A stretch of 63,178 nucleotides of DNA from an uncultured Neomegalonema sp. (GCA_937958625.1 CALGNO010000002.1:1-63178); one strand, 5' to 3'; counted from the stretch's first letter, positions 1 through 7,237 are shown. The notes: generated by a model not told the origin, from the letters alone. Numbers and translations are program-made.

Positions 1-621
1 GGCGATGATCACAAGGTTGCCGCGCCGAAAGCCGCGAGTGAGACGGTCAAGGTCTCTTAGGCCCGTCATGATGCCGATTGGCCGACCATCCGACTGATAA
101 GCTTCCGCAACACGCTCAACGGTGGCCTTCATGGTCTCCGAAAAGCGATAGCGGCCACGGGGCTTGCCGAAGTCCAAGCCGATGATTGAGGCGTCGAGCA
201 ACGATGCCGTCTCTTGCGGGTCATTGCCTGAGTAGGCGCTTTCAATCGCGGCTTCCGCAGAGGCAACGATTGCACGGCGGGCATGTGCATTAATGATCGT
301 CCGCGCATTGGCGGGGGCATCGAATACCGTAATCGCGTTATCAGTCAGGCGAGCAAGGTACAGAGCGCCCCCCAAGCCCTCGACGCTCGGAAGCGCGGCG
401 AACCAGTCTCTTAGGGTGATTGGACTTGCAAGGTCGCCAGCCTCAACAGTGGATTCGATCTTCCTGAATAGCTCGCCATGTATAGGGTCAAAGAAATGCT
501 CACTTCGGATTGACCCGAGGCGGGGAAGCACATCATTGTTGACCAGTATCGCGCCAAGAACGGCCTGCTCTGCCTCGACATTGTGAATGGGGCCGCGATC
601 CGGCGTCATATCGAGCGGCAT
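1..621 (-). CDS. Phage replicative DNA helicase, DnaB type (3' part beyond window)
   Basis: The reading frame starts with ATG at 621 and runs off the window after 207 codons, so the RecA-like ATPase domain is only just entered. The N-terminus carries NVEAEQAVLGAIL, the opening of the DnaB N-terminal domain, and residues 190-207 (GLRDLDRLTRGFRRGNLVII) match the start of the DnaB helicase domain just before Walker A. It would unwind DNA at the phage replication fork. It is the last visible gene of the leftward operon, downstream of the phage clamp gene, which fits a replication module. A second in-frame ATG lies at 609. The helicase identity is secure; ATPase motifs cannot be checked here. Confidence 0.88.
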   Translation of the reverse strand, partial: MPLDMTPDRGPIHNVEAEQAVLGAILVNNDVLPRLGSIRSEHFFDPIHGELFRKIESTVEAGDLASPITLRDWFAALPSVEGLGGALYLARLTDNAITVFDAPANARTIINAHARRAIVASAEAAIESAYSGNDPQETASLLDASIIGLDFGKPRGRYRFSETMKATVERVAEAYQSDGRPIGIMTGLRDLDRLTRGFRRGNLVIIA

Positions 622-623
622 AG

Positions 624-1139
624 TCAAACACCCCGCCAGTTTTGATTGGAGCGAGCGGGTCGCCAGTCACGGGTCGCGCGCGCCGCCGGTGCCCATTGCA
701 CGGCGTTACCAGCATCGTCCCACATGGCCCTAAGCGAGCCACACTGCATTTCGTATTCAACGGCCTCCTGGTCGCGCCAATCGGGCGTGATGATCTTGCC
801 GGGGTTATTGTAGTGATGGGATGCCGCGTGCGGAATGACGCCGCAAAGCATAACGATATGCGACTTGATATGCGGCTCGACTTTCTCAAATTGAGAATAG
901 TCCTGTGGCTCAATATCGACCGGCTTTACCTCGACGTAAATAGGGCCTTTGGAGCATTTCAAGCTGAAATCGGGTGCCCATCCGTCAAAGTCGATTGGCT
1001 CATATGTCCAATGCCAGTTCGCAAGATCGAAGAAAGCGGCCCATCTCGCCTCAAGGCGCGAACGGAAATTCACCCCGGAATAAGCCGTTGGGATTGCCTT
1101 TATTTGCGGCAAATTCTCAATTTGAGAACGCGCGCTCAT
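624..1139 (-). CDS. Phage PD-(D/E)XK nuclease-fold protein
   Basis: This 171-residue protein has the arrangement of a small restriction-endonuclease-fold phage protein: [14 protein letters not shown] near residue 27, then APDF near 54, then IYVEVKP near 67. The Glu, the PDF aspartate and the E-x-K triad are placed as in PD-(D/E)XK nucleases. I recognise the type as common in tailed-phage replication modules, but the substrate is unknown. It lies between the GapR-like gene, which overlaps its start by four bases, and dnaB. A role in DNA processing or structure-specific cleavage is inference. The C-terminal third shows no motif that I recognise. Confidence 0.65.
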   Translation of the reverse strand: MSARSQIENLPQIKAIPTAYSGVNFRSRLEARWAAFFDLANWHWTYEPIDFDGWAPDFSLKCSKGPIYVEVKPVDIEPQDYSQFEKVEPHIKSHIVMLCGVIPHAASHHYNNPGKIITPDWRDQEAVEYEMQCGSLRAMWDDAGNAVQWAPAARATRDWRPARSNQNWRGV

Positions 1140-1417
1140 GCAGCCATCCCAAGCGCGTGCTTGTAGAGGTCCAGCATCGCTTCTTCTTCGGATAGCTGGA
1201 CCGGGTCGATTTTTCTCAATTTGATAACGGCGCGCAGGGTTTTAACGTCGTACCCGTTGCCTTTGGCCTCGGCATAGACTTCCTTGATCTGCTCCGCGAC
1301 TTCCTTCTTTTCCTCTTCGAGCCGTTCGATGCGCTCGACGATTGTGCGAAGCTGGTCAGCGGCGACCTTGGTGCTGGAAAAGTCGTCCCCGCCGTTGTGG
1401 CCTGCGTTGTCGGTCAT
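1136..1417 (-). CDS. GapR family (DUF2312/UPF0335) DNA-binding protein, phage copy
   Basis: The 93-residue product contains the family core almost unchanged: [17 protein letters not shown] followed by [16 protein letters not shown] and a C-terminal [10 protein letters not shown]. The chromosomal family member in Caulobacter, GapR, is a nucleoid-associated protein that binds overtwisted AT-rich DNA ahead of polymerases and stimulates topoisomerases. The first half is strongly coiled-coil. The N-terminal 20 residues are polar and probably disordered. The start ATG overlaps the stop of the upstream gene (ATGA), and an AAGGAAAG ribosome site precedes it. Family assignment is firm; whether the phage copy acts on its own DNA or interferes with host GapR is open. 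Confidence 0.9.
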   Translation of the reverse strand: MTDNAGHNGGDDFSSTKVAADQLRTIVERIERLEEEKKEVAEQIKEVYAEAKGNGYDVKTLRAVIKLRKIDPVQLSEEEAMLDLYKHALGMAA

Positions 1418-1701
1418 GCTGCTTTCCTTCTGTCGCGAATGGCGTAAATTTCATCGGCGGGGGTGAAGTCAGAGAACCCGCACGCGCCTAGAGCGATGGC
1501 GTTCGGGGCGTTCACTGGCTTGACAGTGAAGCGGGCTGTAATCTTGAGGTATCCGCGCAGCGACAGCCGAAAGAGCATGTCGCCCACGTTGGGCCGTTGC
1601 TTCCCGGAAGAAGCCATAATTTCATCGACGGTTGCGGGCGTGCCTGCTAAATCTAGCTTGACGACAAGCTCCAGCATTTCGGCCATTTTCGGCGTAAGCA
1701 T
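1414..1701 (-). CDS. Small winged-helix-like phage protein
   Basis: A 95-residue protein beginning [13 protein letters not shown]. The pattern of a first helix, then [23 protein letters not shown] and GYLKIT, resembles a winged helix-turn-helix DNA-binding domain in which [11 protein letters not shown] would be the recognition helix. I chose the ATG at 1701 because it overlaps the upstream stop codon as TGATG, as elsewhere in this operon; an in-frame ATG at 1734 would lengthen it by 11 residues and overlap the previous gene further. Function is unknown. It lies between the GapR-like gene and a hypothetical gene. Confidence 0.6.
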   Translation of the reverse strand: MLTPKMAEMLELVVKLDLAGTPATVDEIMASSGKQRPNVGDMLFRLSLRGYLKITARFTVKPVNAPNAIALGACGFSDFTPADEIYAIRDRRKAA

Positions 1702-1949
1702 CAGGCGGCCTCTTTCTGTTGGATTATGTCCCACGTCCGCTGGCGAAGGTCAGTGCGGGTTCTGCCCTCGCGAAACCTGGCAAAGAATTGCTTGCGGTCA
1801 TTCTCGGATATGCGGGCGAGTAGCTTGGCGATTTGACTAAGCTGTGCGGCCTCTGCCCTGGGGTTGGAGCAGGGCAAGCGGCCATTCTCGCACCACCTCG
1901 TCAGAAGGTCACAAACGAAGGTGCTGCGATTTTCCCAGCGGAGGCTCAT
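1701..1949 (-). CDS. Hypothetical phage protein
   Basis: An 82-residue basic, mostly helical protein with no family that I recognise. Its start overlaps the stop of the methyltransferase gene by four bases and its stop overlaps the next start, so it is translated as part of the leftward operon. Arg-rich stretches such as FFARFREGRTRTDLRQR would suit nucleic-acid binding, but this is only composition. Confidence 0.5.
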   Translation of the reverse strand: MSLRWENRSTFVCDLLTRWCENGRLPCSNPRAEAAQLSQIAKLLARISENDRKQFFARFREGRTRTDLRQRTWDIIQQKEAA

Positions 1950-2728
1950 TGCGCTACCTCCACGTCCATTTGCAGCGTCTGTGGCTTCACTCGCCGCCCC
2001 GGTGCCGCGAATAGATCGACCGGCTCCATAGACGCCGCTTCGATCCGCTCAACGGCGATGCTGTAGTAATCTGCATCGCGCTCGGCACCGATGAACTTCC
2101 GGCCCAAACGAAGCGCAGCAACGCCTGTCGTCCCGCTGCCCATACAGGGGTCAAGGATCGTGTCCCCAGGCTGCGTAAATTTGGTGATTATGTCGCTCAT
2201 CAGAGCCAGAGGCTTTTCGGTCGGGTGGCGTCCGTCCCGTGATCGTGGCTGGCATGGGCAGACAGTCCAGTTGCGACCGCCCCCGCCGTTCCATACGCTG
2301 TGGCCTCGGCCAGCCCATGCAGCGACGTAACATTCGACGGCCATAGCGGGGCCTTGCCCGTTCATTTGCGGCGCACTATCTGGCTTGCACCAAAACAGGC
2401 AACGCTTGTAACGCATACCCGCCGCCTCAATAGAGTCTCGCCAGGGGGCCACGCCTTCGGGAGTGCAGAACGCCATGAACCAGCCCGATGCGAGCGACCC
2501 AAGGCGGGTTATATCATCCCGTTGGCCTTCTATGCTATCGAAGTCGAGCGCCTGAGGGCTGGCATGACCATCCGTCCGAATCCCACGCGAGCCTGCCTTA
2601 GCGACGTGCATGTGGTTTTCATACGGAGGATCAGTGATAAGGTGGTCGAAAGTACCAATCTCGGACTCCACCGATTGCCAATCCGCGTTGAAAAGGCGCG
2701 CACCGCCGAACGTGCTTGCGAGGCTCAT
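1946..2728 (-). CDS. Phage DNA adenine methyltransferase, beta-class order
   Basis: A 260-residue SAM-dependent DNA methyltransferase. Motif IV is TDPPY at residues 32-36, the form usual for N6-adenine enzymes. Motif I follows near the C-terminus in DPCMGSGTTGVAALRLGRKF. That order, catalytic motif first and SAM motif last, is the beta class to which CcrM belongs, and HPTEKP before motif I is shared with that group. It lacks the extra C-terminal domain of full-length CcrM (about 358 residues), so the recognition sequence cannot be inferred. No restriction gene is adjacent, so it is probably an orphan enzyme for protection or for mimicking host methylation. Confidence 0.85.
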   Translation of the reverse strand: MSLASTFGGARLFNADWQSVESEIGTFDHLITDPPYENHMHVAKAGSRGIRTDGHASPQALDFDSIEGQRDDITRLGSLASGWFMAFCTPEGVAPWRDSIEAAGMRYKRCLFWCKPDSAPQMNGQGPAMAVECYVAAWAGRGHSVWNGGGGRNWTVCPCQPRSRDGRHPTEKPLALMSDIITKFTQPGDTILDPCMGSGTTGVAALRLGRKFIGAERDADYYSIAVERIEAASMEPVDLFAAPGRRVKPQTLQMDVEVAQ

Positions 2729-3039
2729 TGCTGCGCCTCCGCTGTCTTACGCAGCGATGCGACCCAATCGATGGCTTGCTGAACAGTCTCAAGGACCACA
2801 GGGCGACCGCCGCGCCATTCGTCATGGAACGCGACTTGCCCCGGTGATAGTTTGCGGGCCGAGGGCGGCAGCTCACCGTCTTTGACTTCGGCCAAGTAGG
2901 TCGAGCCGACAACGCCAACTACCAAATCGGGGAACCCTTCGCCTACCGCGTGGCACGGCTTCACAGAGCACCCGAGAGCGCGGAGAGTGTCCACTATCTC
3001 GGGTTGGTTGCGGTCGATCTTTGCGGCGCGGCGGGTCAT
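2725..3039 (-). CDS. VRR-NUC-like phage nuclease-fold protein
   Basis: A 104-residue protein with the compact layout of VRR-NUC-type PD-(D/E)XK proteins: KIDRNQPEIVDTLRALGCSV, then GEGFPDLVVG near residues 33-42, then YLAEVKDG near 48-55, and a C-terminal helix. The PD and E-x-K residues are all present. Such small nucleases are common in phage replication modules and are usually suggested to act on branched DNA. The gene starts three bases after the clamp gene stop and overlaps the methyltransferase start by four bases. Confidence 0.72.
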   Translation of the reverse strand: MTRRAAKIDRNQPEIVDTLRALGCSVKPCHAVGEGFPDLVVGVVGSTYLAEVKDGELPPSARKLSPGQVAFHDEWRGGRPVVLETVQQAIDWVASLRKTAEAQQ

Positions 3040-3042
3040 GCG

Positions 3043-4218
3043 TCAAACCAGCATCGGCATGACGACATAAATCGCGCTGTCGTCGGTTGGGTCGCTGATT
3101 GCGGTCGGGGATGCTGGGTCTGACGCGCGGAACTCAACGCGCTCTCCGTCGATCTGTTCAAGAATCTCAATGACGTAGCTGCCGTTGAACCCAATGCAGA
3201 AGGACTCGCCTGCATAAGTCGCCGGGATTGAACTTTCGGCGGTGCCCGCGTCAGGAGCGTTGACCGAAAGCGCGACATTGTCCGGAGTCAGATCAAGACC
3301 AACCGCACGGCTTTTCTCAGTGGATACCGCGCAGACACGGCGAAGACCCTTGCGAAGGTTATCCGTATCAACGGAAAGAGCGGCGCATTGGTAGTCAGGA
3401 ATTACGCGCGTGTAATCCGGGAAAGTCCCGTCGATCAGCTTCGATCTAACAGTCCATCCGGGACCGTCGATTGAGATTTTATTCTCAGCGGAAACGGCAA
3501 CCTCGCACCCACCCCTCATGATGAAGCGAATTAGGTCAACGGCCTTGCGATGGACAATGATGCCGGGTGCGCTTGCTGCCCATTCATTCGGAGCGGCCAT
3601 GTCAACGCGCGCGAGCCGGTGACCGTCGGTCGCAACCGCGCGCAGCTTGCCATCAACCACATGCAGATAAACGCCGTTGAGGTAATAGCGGGTTTCCTCG
3701 GTCGAGATCGCAAAGCGGGTCTTTGTGAAAAGCCGCCTCAGATCAGCGCCATCGGCCTTAAACGAAAAGTCTGCTTTCGAGGCTGGAAACGAAGGGAAGT
3801 CGGCGGCGGGGATCGATGCGAGGGAATACTTCACGCTAGACGTTGACGCCTTGGCTCTGTCCTCAACAGGATCGTGCGTGATTGTGATCGTCGCCGTCGA
3901 GTCGGCTTCCTTGAGAATTTTACCAAGGGCGTGCGCATCAACGCATACGCTGCCTTTGGCGACTTGCTCCGCCTGCACCTTCATTGACAATTCGATGTCA
4001 AGGTCAGTGGCGATCAAAGAGACAACGCCGCCTTCTGCGGAAAGCCTCAGGCAGCTAAGGACAGGTATCGTCACGCGGCGATCCACCACGAACTTTGCGC
4101 AAATATTAACCGCCGACTTTAGCGCGGCGACTGGCATGGTGGCGGTGAAGCCGTCAGTCTTTGGTTCCGACTTTGCCTTTTTGGCAGTCGGATTTTTGAG
4201 TTTAATTTCTTCGGTCAT
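3043..4218 (-). CDS. dnaN: Phage-encoded DNA polymerase III sliding clamp (beta subunit)
   Basis: The 391-residue product has the length and three-fold layout of bacterial beta clamps. Diagnostic stretches are RRVTIPVLSCLRLSA in domain 1, AVATDGHRLARVDMA in domain 2, and a C-terminal IYVVMPMLV, equivalent to the VMPMRL end that forms the rim of the partner-binding pocket. The first 25 residues are a Lys-rich extension. The clamp tethers polymerases to DNA. Tailed phages rarely carry a bacterial-type clamp, so this one presumably recruits host polymerase to the phage fork with the phage DnaB. The ATG overlaps the upstream stop (ATGA). It is too long and complete to be a remnant. Confidence 0.92.
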   Translation of the reverse strand: MTEEIKLKNPTAKKAKSEPKTDGFTATMPVAALKSAVNICAKFVVDRRVTIPVLSCLRLSAEGGVVSLIATDLDIELSMKVQAEQVAKGSVCVDAHALGKILKEADSTATITITHDPVEDRAKASTSSVKYSLASIPAADFPSFPASKADFSFKADGADLRRLFTKTRFAISTEETRYYLNGVYLHVVDGKLRAVATDGHRLARVDMAAPNEWAASAPGIIVHRKAVDLIRFIMRGGCEVAVSAENKISIDGPGWTVRSKLIDGTFPDYTRVIPDYQCAALSVDTDNLRKGLRRVCAVSTEKSRAVGLDLTPDNVALSVNAPDAGTAESSIPATYAGESFCIGFNGSYVIEILEQIDGERVEFRASDPASPTAISDPTDDSAIYVVMPMLV

Positions 4219-4391
4219 TTCACGTCCGATCTGTTGTTGGTGGCTTGCGGCTGGGATTTTTCGGGCACGTCCTGATCTTCATGCCCATCCCGCCCCGCCC
4301 ACGCGGCGATGCGATTGAACAAAGTTTCAGGGAACGAGCCGGGAACGCAGAGTGCACCCAACCCGATGAAGAACGCGGAAACGCGGATCAT
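4215..4391 (-). CDS. Small membrane-anchored phage protein
   Basis: A 58-residue open frame read directly from the sequence. It begins MIRVSAFFIGLGALCVPGS, a short hydrophobic segment, followed by a polar tail ending DVK. It is linked on both sides by ATGA overlaps, with the preceding gene at 4388-4391 and with dnaN at 4215-4218. That tight coupling is the main reason to accept it as real. No family is recognised; a membrane anchor is the only supportable property. Confidence 0.6.
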   Translation of the reverse strand: MIRVSAFFIGLGALCVPGSFPETLFNRIAAWAGRDGHEDQDVPEKSQPQATNNRSDVK

Positions 4392-4684
4392 GCGAAAGCA
4401 CTCAGGGCATTGGCGATAGAGCCAGCCCGCCGCTTGATGCGTGCACCCGAACGGAAGGCGTTCACTTGGGCTTGCAACAACATCATCTTATTGGCGCGCA
4501 TGGTGCGAACCGAGCCGTCGAGCCAGAGATAGACAATCCGATCTGCCTTGTAGCCGAGCGCATGAGCGCAGGCTTCCCGCGTCCCGTAGACTTCGGCAAT
4601 CAGGCCGTTCAGTTTGTCGGGGTCGATGAAGCCTTCATGGTCGCAAACATCTTCGAACCTGAATTTCATTTCGCTGAAAGACAT
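4388..4684 (-). CDS. Hypothetical phage protein
   Basis: A 98-residue protein starting MSFSEMKFRFEDVCD. I prefer the ATG at 4684 because AGGAAGGA precedes it at a good distance. An upstream in-frame ATG at 4762 also has AGGAG before it, but the added 26 residues are rich in Ser and Pro and look untranslated. The stretch YGTREACAHALGYKADRIVYLWLDG resembles a helix-turn-helix, suggesting DNA binding. It is the first gene of the clamp-helicase segment after a 540-base gap. Confidence 0.55.
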   Translation of the reverse strand: MSFSEMKFRFEDVCDHEGFIDPDKLNGLIAEVYGTREACAHALGYKADRIVYLWLDGSVRTMRANKMMLLQAQVNAFRSGARIKRRAGSIANALSAFA

Positions 4685-5226
4685 CTCAGCATTCCTTCCT
4701 GCACATTGATTGGCAGGGGGCCGAGAGGCCGAAGGAGAATACATGGCGACTGACATTGACATAAGGACTCCTGACTATGCGGGCTGGACGGCGGGAACCG
4801 TCTGGCACGCTGAAAATTCGATGCAGGCCGGGGTCGGCAACTGGGAGAACCGCCCCGACCTGCAATTCACGCGGGGAGATAGTCGCGTGAACGAGTTGGG
4901 TGTGGGCCGGTCGCTACTCCGGCTATGCTGGCTTGTTGGCGAGGCCACAGCACTCCGTCCGCCAGTCTCCAGCCGCGACAATCGGATACTTTTCTGCTGT
5001 CGAGCGCCTCCGGCAAGCGCCCATCCTGCGTGTCTGCTTTCCACGCCGCCACACCCACGAAAATGCCCGAAAGGCGCTTGCGAAGGCGAGGAAAAAGCCG
5101 GGGCCATTACAGCCCCGGCAGGTTGGGCGGCGATGATCTGGGAGGATACAAAATCGCCGCGAGAGGGGAGTACTGCTCGACCCTCATTCGTGATGCGGGA
5201 GGCCCGCAAATTCTGTGTGACCGCGC
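4685..5226. other. Gap between leftward gene groups
   Basis: About 540 bases without a convincing gene. It contains a clear minus-strand intrinsic terminator at 5092-5119, so genes upstream (5227-6509) can be terminated before the replication genes. A plus-strand ATG at 4744 has a good Shine-Dalgarno (GAAGGAG), but the frame behind it has no coding character. A GTG-initiated minus-strand frame at 4867-5058 (63 codons) is possible but unsupported. A promoter for the replication genes probably lies here; I cannot name boxes with confidence. Confidence 0.5.
5092..5119 (-). terminator. Rho-independent terminator, minus strand
   Basis: A perfect 8-bp stem, GCCGGGGC pairing with GCCCCGGC around a 7-base loop, is followed on the minus strand by five T residues. 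It lies downstream of the GcrA-like gene and would end transcripts from the left promoter unless antitermination occurs. Confidence 0.85.
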
Positions 5227-5439
5227 TCATTGCTGCACGTCAGGTCGGTTGCGGGCAATCGCGCCAGCAACAGCGTTGCGAGTGCACTTCACGCGCTTTC
5301 CGATGGCCGTATAAGACAGCCCGTCGCGGTACGGCTCGATGATCTCCCGATTCCGATACCGAGTGCGGCTCCACCCTCGGCGGGCTTCGGTGATTTCGGT
5401 CCTATCGTACCGATATTGCTTTGAACGGGAGGGGTTCAT
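5227..5439 (-). CDS. GcrA-like helix-turn-helix protein, phage
   Basis: A 70-residue basic protein. Its C-terminal half, REIIEPYRDGLSYTAIGKR followed by CTRNAVAGAI, follows the pattern of the N-terminal DNA-binding domain of GcrA, where a GLSxxxIA helix precedes VTRNAVIGKIHRL. GcrA is an alphaproteobacterial sigma-70 cofactor that acts at promoters methylated by CcrM. This phage copy has only the HTH part; the sigma-binding tail is missing. It may be a small repressor or a competitor at GcrA sites. Four-base overlap with the upstream gene. The HTH is clear; the GcrA relationship is probable. Confidence 0.65.
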   Translation of the reverse strand: MNPSRSKQYRYDRTEITEARRGWSRTRYRNREIIEPYRDGLSYTAIGKRVKCTRNAVAGAIARNRPDVQQ

Positions 5440-5663
5440 TCGTCGTCACCTTCGGGGAGAAGGTCGCGAATGGTTTTGTGATCTCCGGAGGGGCTTATGC
5501 AGCCTAGAGCGAACGCAAGAGCGATAAACCAGCTCACAACCAAGACAACGCCCATGTCGGGCGAATACGAAAGAAGATTGCATTGAATGGAAATGACCAA
5601 AGGCCCGCCGAATCCGATTGCCAGCGGTGCCGCTATGAAAAGGGGAGTGTCACGCCAGTTCAT
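5436..5663 (-). CDS. Small phage membrane protein with two transmembrane helices
   Basis: A 75-residue protein with two hydrophobic segments, about residues 8-27 (FIAAPLAIGFGGPLVISIQ) and 37-56 (MGVVLVVSWFIALAFALGC), and a charged tail ending PEGDDE. No family recognised. It is coupled to both neighbours by ATGA overlaps. Small membrane proteins in early phage operons often act in superinfection exclusion, but nothing in the sequence proves that here. Confidence 0.6.
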   Translation of the reverse strand: MNWRDTPLFIAAPLAIGFGGPLVISIQCNLLSYSPDMGVVLVVSWFIALAFALGCISPSGDHKTIRDLLPEGDDE

Positions 5664-5827
5664 GCTGTGGCCTCGCTGTCGTTCGCAGCAACCGCGCGAA
5701 ACGTGGGGTTGGAAACGACGTACCAGTCAGTCACGAGAGGAAGCGTCACGGTCGGCTTCGCCAGAATGGAGACTGGCGGCAAAAGAGCGGCTGTCGCGGC
5801 CCCTGCGAGAAATGAGCGGCGGTTCAT
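5660..5827 (-). CDS. Short exported phage protein with Tat-like signal
   Basis: A 55-residue frame beginning MNRRSFLAGAATAALLPPV. RRSFL followed by an Ala/Leu-rich segment is a twin-arginine-type signal, and cleavage after ILA would leave about 30 residues. Both ends overlap neighbouring genes by four bases (ATGA), which supports translation. Function unknown; a periplasmic peptide or a signal-anchor protein would both fit. Confidence 0.55.
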   Translation of the reverse strand: MNRRSFLAGAATAALLPPVSILAKPTVTLPLVTDWYVVSNPTFRAVAANDSEATA

Positions 5828-6273
5828 GCCGCTGCCCCTTCGCGGAGAACAACAGCCCGTGCTTCGGGCATACTGTAGCCAAGGGATTGATAGGTTTGAA
5901 ATTTTTCCAACTGCGTTGCGGTCAAATCGCCTGTAAAACGGTCCCGGCGTTCAGCGTGCAGCTTCCGCATCCGCTCGCGGTGAGCCTCGGCGAACTCTGG
6001 ATCAGCGTGCAGCTTCCGCATCCGCTCGCGGTGAGCCTCGGCGAACTCTGGATCAGCGTGCAGCTTCCGCATCCGCTCGCTGGCGCGCTCGCGGTGAGCC
6101 TCGGCGAACTCTGGATCAGCGTGCAGCTTCCGCATCCGCTCGCGGTGAGCCTCGGCGAACTCTGGATCAGCGTTCAGCTTCCGCATTCCGCAAGATCGGC
6201 AGAGGCCGGTCTTGTTCTTCGGGTTCATCATGTTCCCGCAGTTTTTAGGACAGGGTGCAGTGCAGGTTGTCAT
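5824..6273 (-). CDS. Zinc-ribbon phage protein with 17-residue tandem repeats
   Basis: A 149-residue protein starting MTTCTAPCPKNCGN. Four Cys in the first 30 residues (CPKNC and CRSCG) form a likely zinc ribbon. Then come near-identical 17-residue units built on ADPEFAEAHRERMRKLH, one of them with a four-residue insertion (RASE), and a C-terminal helical domain with SLGYSMPEARAVV. The start at 6273 overlaps the stop of the Cro-like gene (ATGA); a longer frame from 6315 would overlap it in full. The charged amphipathic repeats suggest a nucleic-acid-binding or spacer rod. Function unknown. Confidence 0.7.
   Translation of the reverse strand: MTTCTAPCPKNCGNMMNPKNKTGLCRSCGMRKLNADPEFAEAHRERMRKLHADPEFAEAHRERASERMRKLHADPEFAEAHRERMRKLHADPEFAEAHRERMRKLHAERRDRFTGDLTATQLEKFQTYQSLGYSMPEARAVVLREGAAA
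5953..6185. repeat. 51-bp coding tandem repeat
   Basis: Units run 5953-6003, 6004-6054, 6055-6117 (with a 12-bp insertion) and 6118-6168, then a partial copy to 6185. Copies are nearly identical at DNA level, so the array expanded recently or is kept by conversion. It is in frame with the gene at 5824-6273, so copy changes alter protein length in 17-residue steps. Confidence 0.95.
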
Positions 6274-6509
6274 GCTGCTGCCCCTTCGCTTTCGGTGGGA
6301 GCAGTGCGAGCGCAAAGGTTGGCTACGGCCTCCACCGTAACGGCATCAAAACCACGCTTTCCAGCCGCATTCGTGATAGCAACAAACTCGGAGCCGGGAA
6401 TGGATTTGCGCGACTTCCAAGACGATACAGTCTGGACCGGACGGCCTATGTCGCGCGCCAAATCCGAGACGGTTGGCCATAGGCCAAAGAGGTCATCCAG
6501 TGTGTTCAT
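6270..6509 (-). CDS. Cro-like phage regulator
   Basis: A 79-residue protein, MNTLDDLFGLWPTVSDLARDIGRP. The stretch TVSDLARDIGRPVQTVSSWKS is a canonical helix-turn-helix. It sits opposite the CI-type repressor gene across a shared operator region, the standard position of cro. I take the ATG at 6509, not the one at 6539, because the promoter's -10 box (6516-6521) lies only six bases upstream of it; the mRNA would be leaderless. It likely represses the repressor gene and starts the leftward early operon. Confidence 0.8.
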   Translation of the reverse strand: MNTLDDLFGLWPTVSDLARDIGRPVQTVSSWKSRKSIPGSEFVAITNAAGKRGFDAVTVEAVANLCARTAPTESEGAAA

Positions 6510-6515
6510 TTGCTC

Positions 6516-6558
6516 ATTATGCGAAATGCGTAATGACAAGTCAACGCCTTTTGCGTAA
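6516..6558 (-). promoter_or_regulatory. Leftward early promoter with two operators
   Basis: On the minus strand TTGACT (6539-6544) is separated by 17 bp from CATAAT (6516-6521), a strong sigma-70 promoter. Two 17-bp operators of form TTAYGCR-N3-TGCGTAA overlap it: 6517-6533 is near perfect and covers spacer and -10; 6542-6558 is degenerate on one side and touches the -35. Binding by CI or Cro would block polymerase directly. Confidence 0.8.
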
Positions 6559-6580
6559 TGCTATGTGCATAGTTGTGAGG

Positions 6581-7198
6581 ATGACAGATGACGCAAAAGC
6601 ACTACGCCTGCGCACCGCCCGCGAAAAGGCGGGTTATGAAAAGGCCATCGACGCGGTGCGCGCATTTGGCTGGCCTCAGTCGACTTATCTCGGGCACGAG
6701 AACGGAAGCCGTGGCTTCAAGGATGATGCTGCCAAGAAGTATGCGCGGGCATTTAAAGTTAGCCCAGAGTGGCTGGCTTTTGGACGAGGCCAGATCAATC
6801 GCCGTACTTTGAGGATTGGCGGGGAGGTCGGGGCAGGCGCGGTTGTCCTGCCATTCGACGCAGATCAGAACGACTGGACCCGTGGAAGTATCGAGGGTCC
6901 GCCTGACTTATTGGGCGATGCTTTGCCTCTGGTGATTCGCGGCGACTCTCAAAGCCCGGTCTATCAAGACGGCGATATTGTCATCATCGACGGAGCGGTT
7001 TCAGCCAATGAAGCGGATGGCGCGGAGTGCGTTGTTGAGCTTGCTGACGGGCGAAAGCTCCTCAAGATGGTGCATCTTCAAACCAACGGCCTTGTTACTC
7101 TTGAAAGCTATAACGCTCGCATAATGATGGATCAGGCGGTTGAGGCGTTTCATCCGGTAGCATGGGTCAAGCGAGCGCGTCGAAAGCATAACGACTAA
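6581..7198 (+). CDS. CI/LexA-type phage repressor with S24 peptidase domain
   Basis: A 205-residue repressor. Residues 5-70 are a DNA-binding domain of the Xre/CI kind, ending in KKYARAFKVSPEWLAFGRG, a common signature of these repressors. Residues 115-200 are an S24 peptidase-like dimerisation domain: VIRGDSQSPVYQDGDIVIID holds the Ser at about 123, and a Lys near 159 in DGRKLLKM completes the dyad. Such proteins keep the prophage silent and lose repression after RecA-stimulated self-cleavage, or by antirepressor if cleavage is lost. Start at 6581 is the first ATG after the operators; GAGG directly abuts it, so initiation may be weak or leaderless. Confidence 0.85.
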   Translation: MTDDAKALRLRTAREKAGYEKAIDAVRAFGWPQSTYLGHENGSRGFKDDAAKKYARAFKVSPEWLAFGRGQINRRTLRIGGEVGAGAVVLPFDADQNDWTRGSIEGPPDLLGDALPLVIRGDSQSPVYQDGDIVIIDGAVSANEADGAECVVELADGRKLLKMVHLQTNGLVTLESYNARIMMDQAVEAFHPVAWVKRARRKHND

Positions 7199-7237
7199 CC
7201 CTGTCCAATCTGTGATTTTAGAGTGGCAGCGAATTAA

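Noticed and set aside
4710-5342. 210-codon plus-strand frame with a strong Shine-Dalgarno before ATG 4744
   Set aside because: Codon composition is non-coding, the protein has no family features, and it crosses a minus-strand terminator and the end of the GcrA-like gene.
5953-6185. Regular 51-bp repeats that could be taken for a CRISPR-like array
   Set aside because: The units are directly adjacent with no unique spacers and encode an in-frame protein repeat; no cas gene is near.
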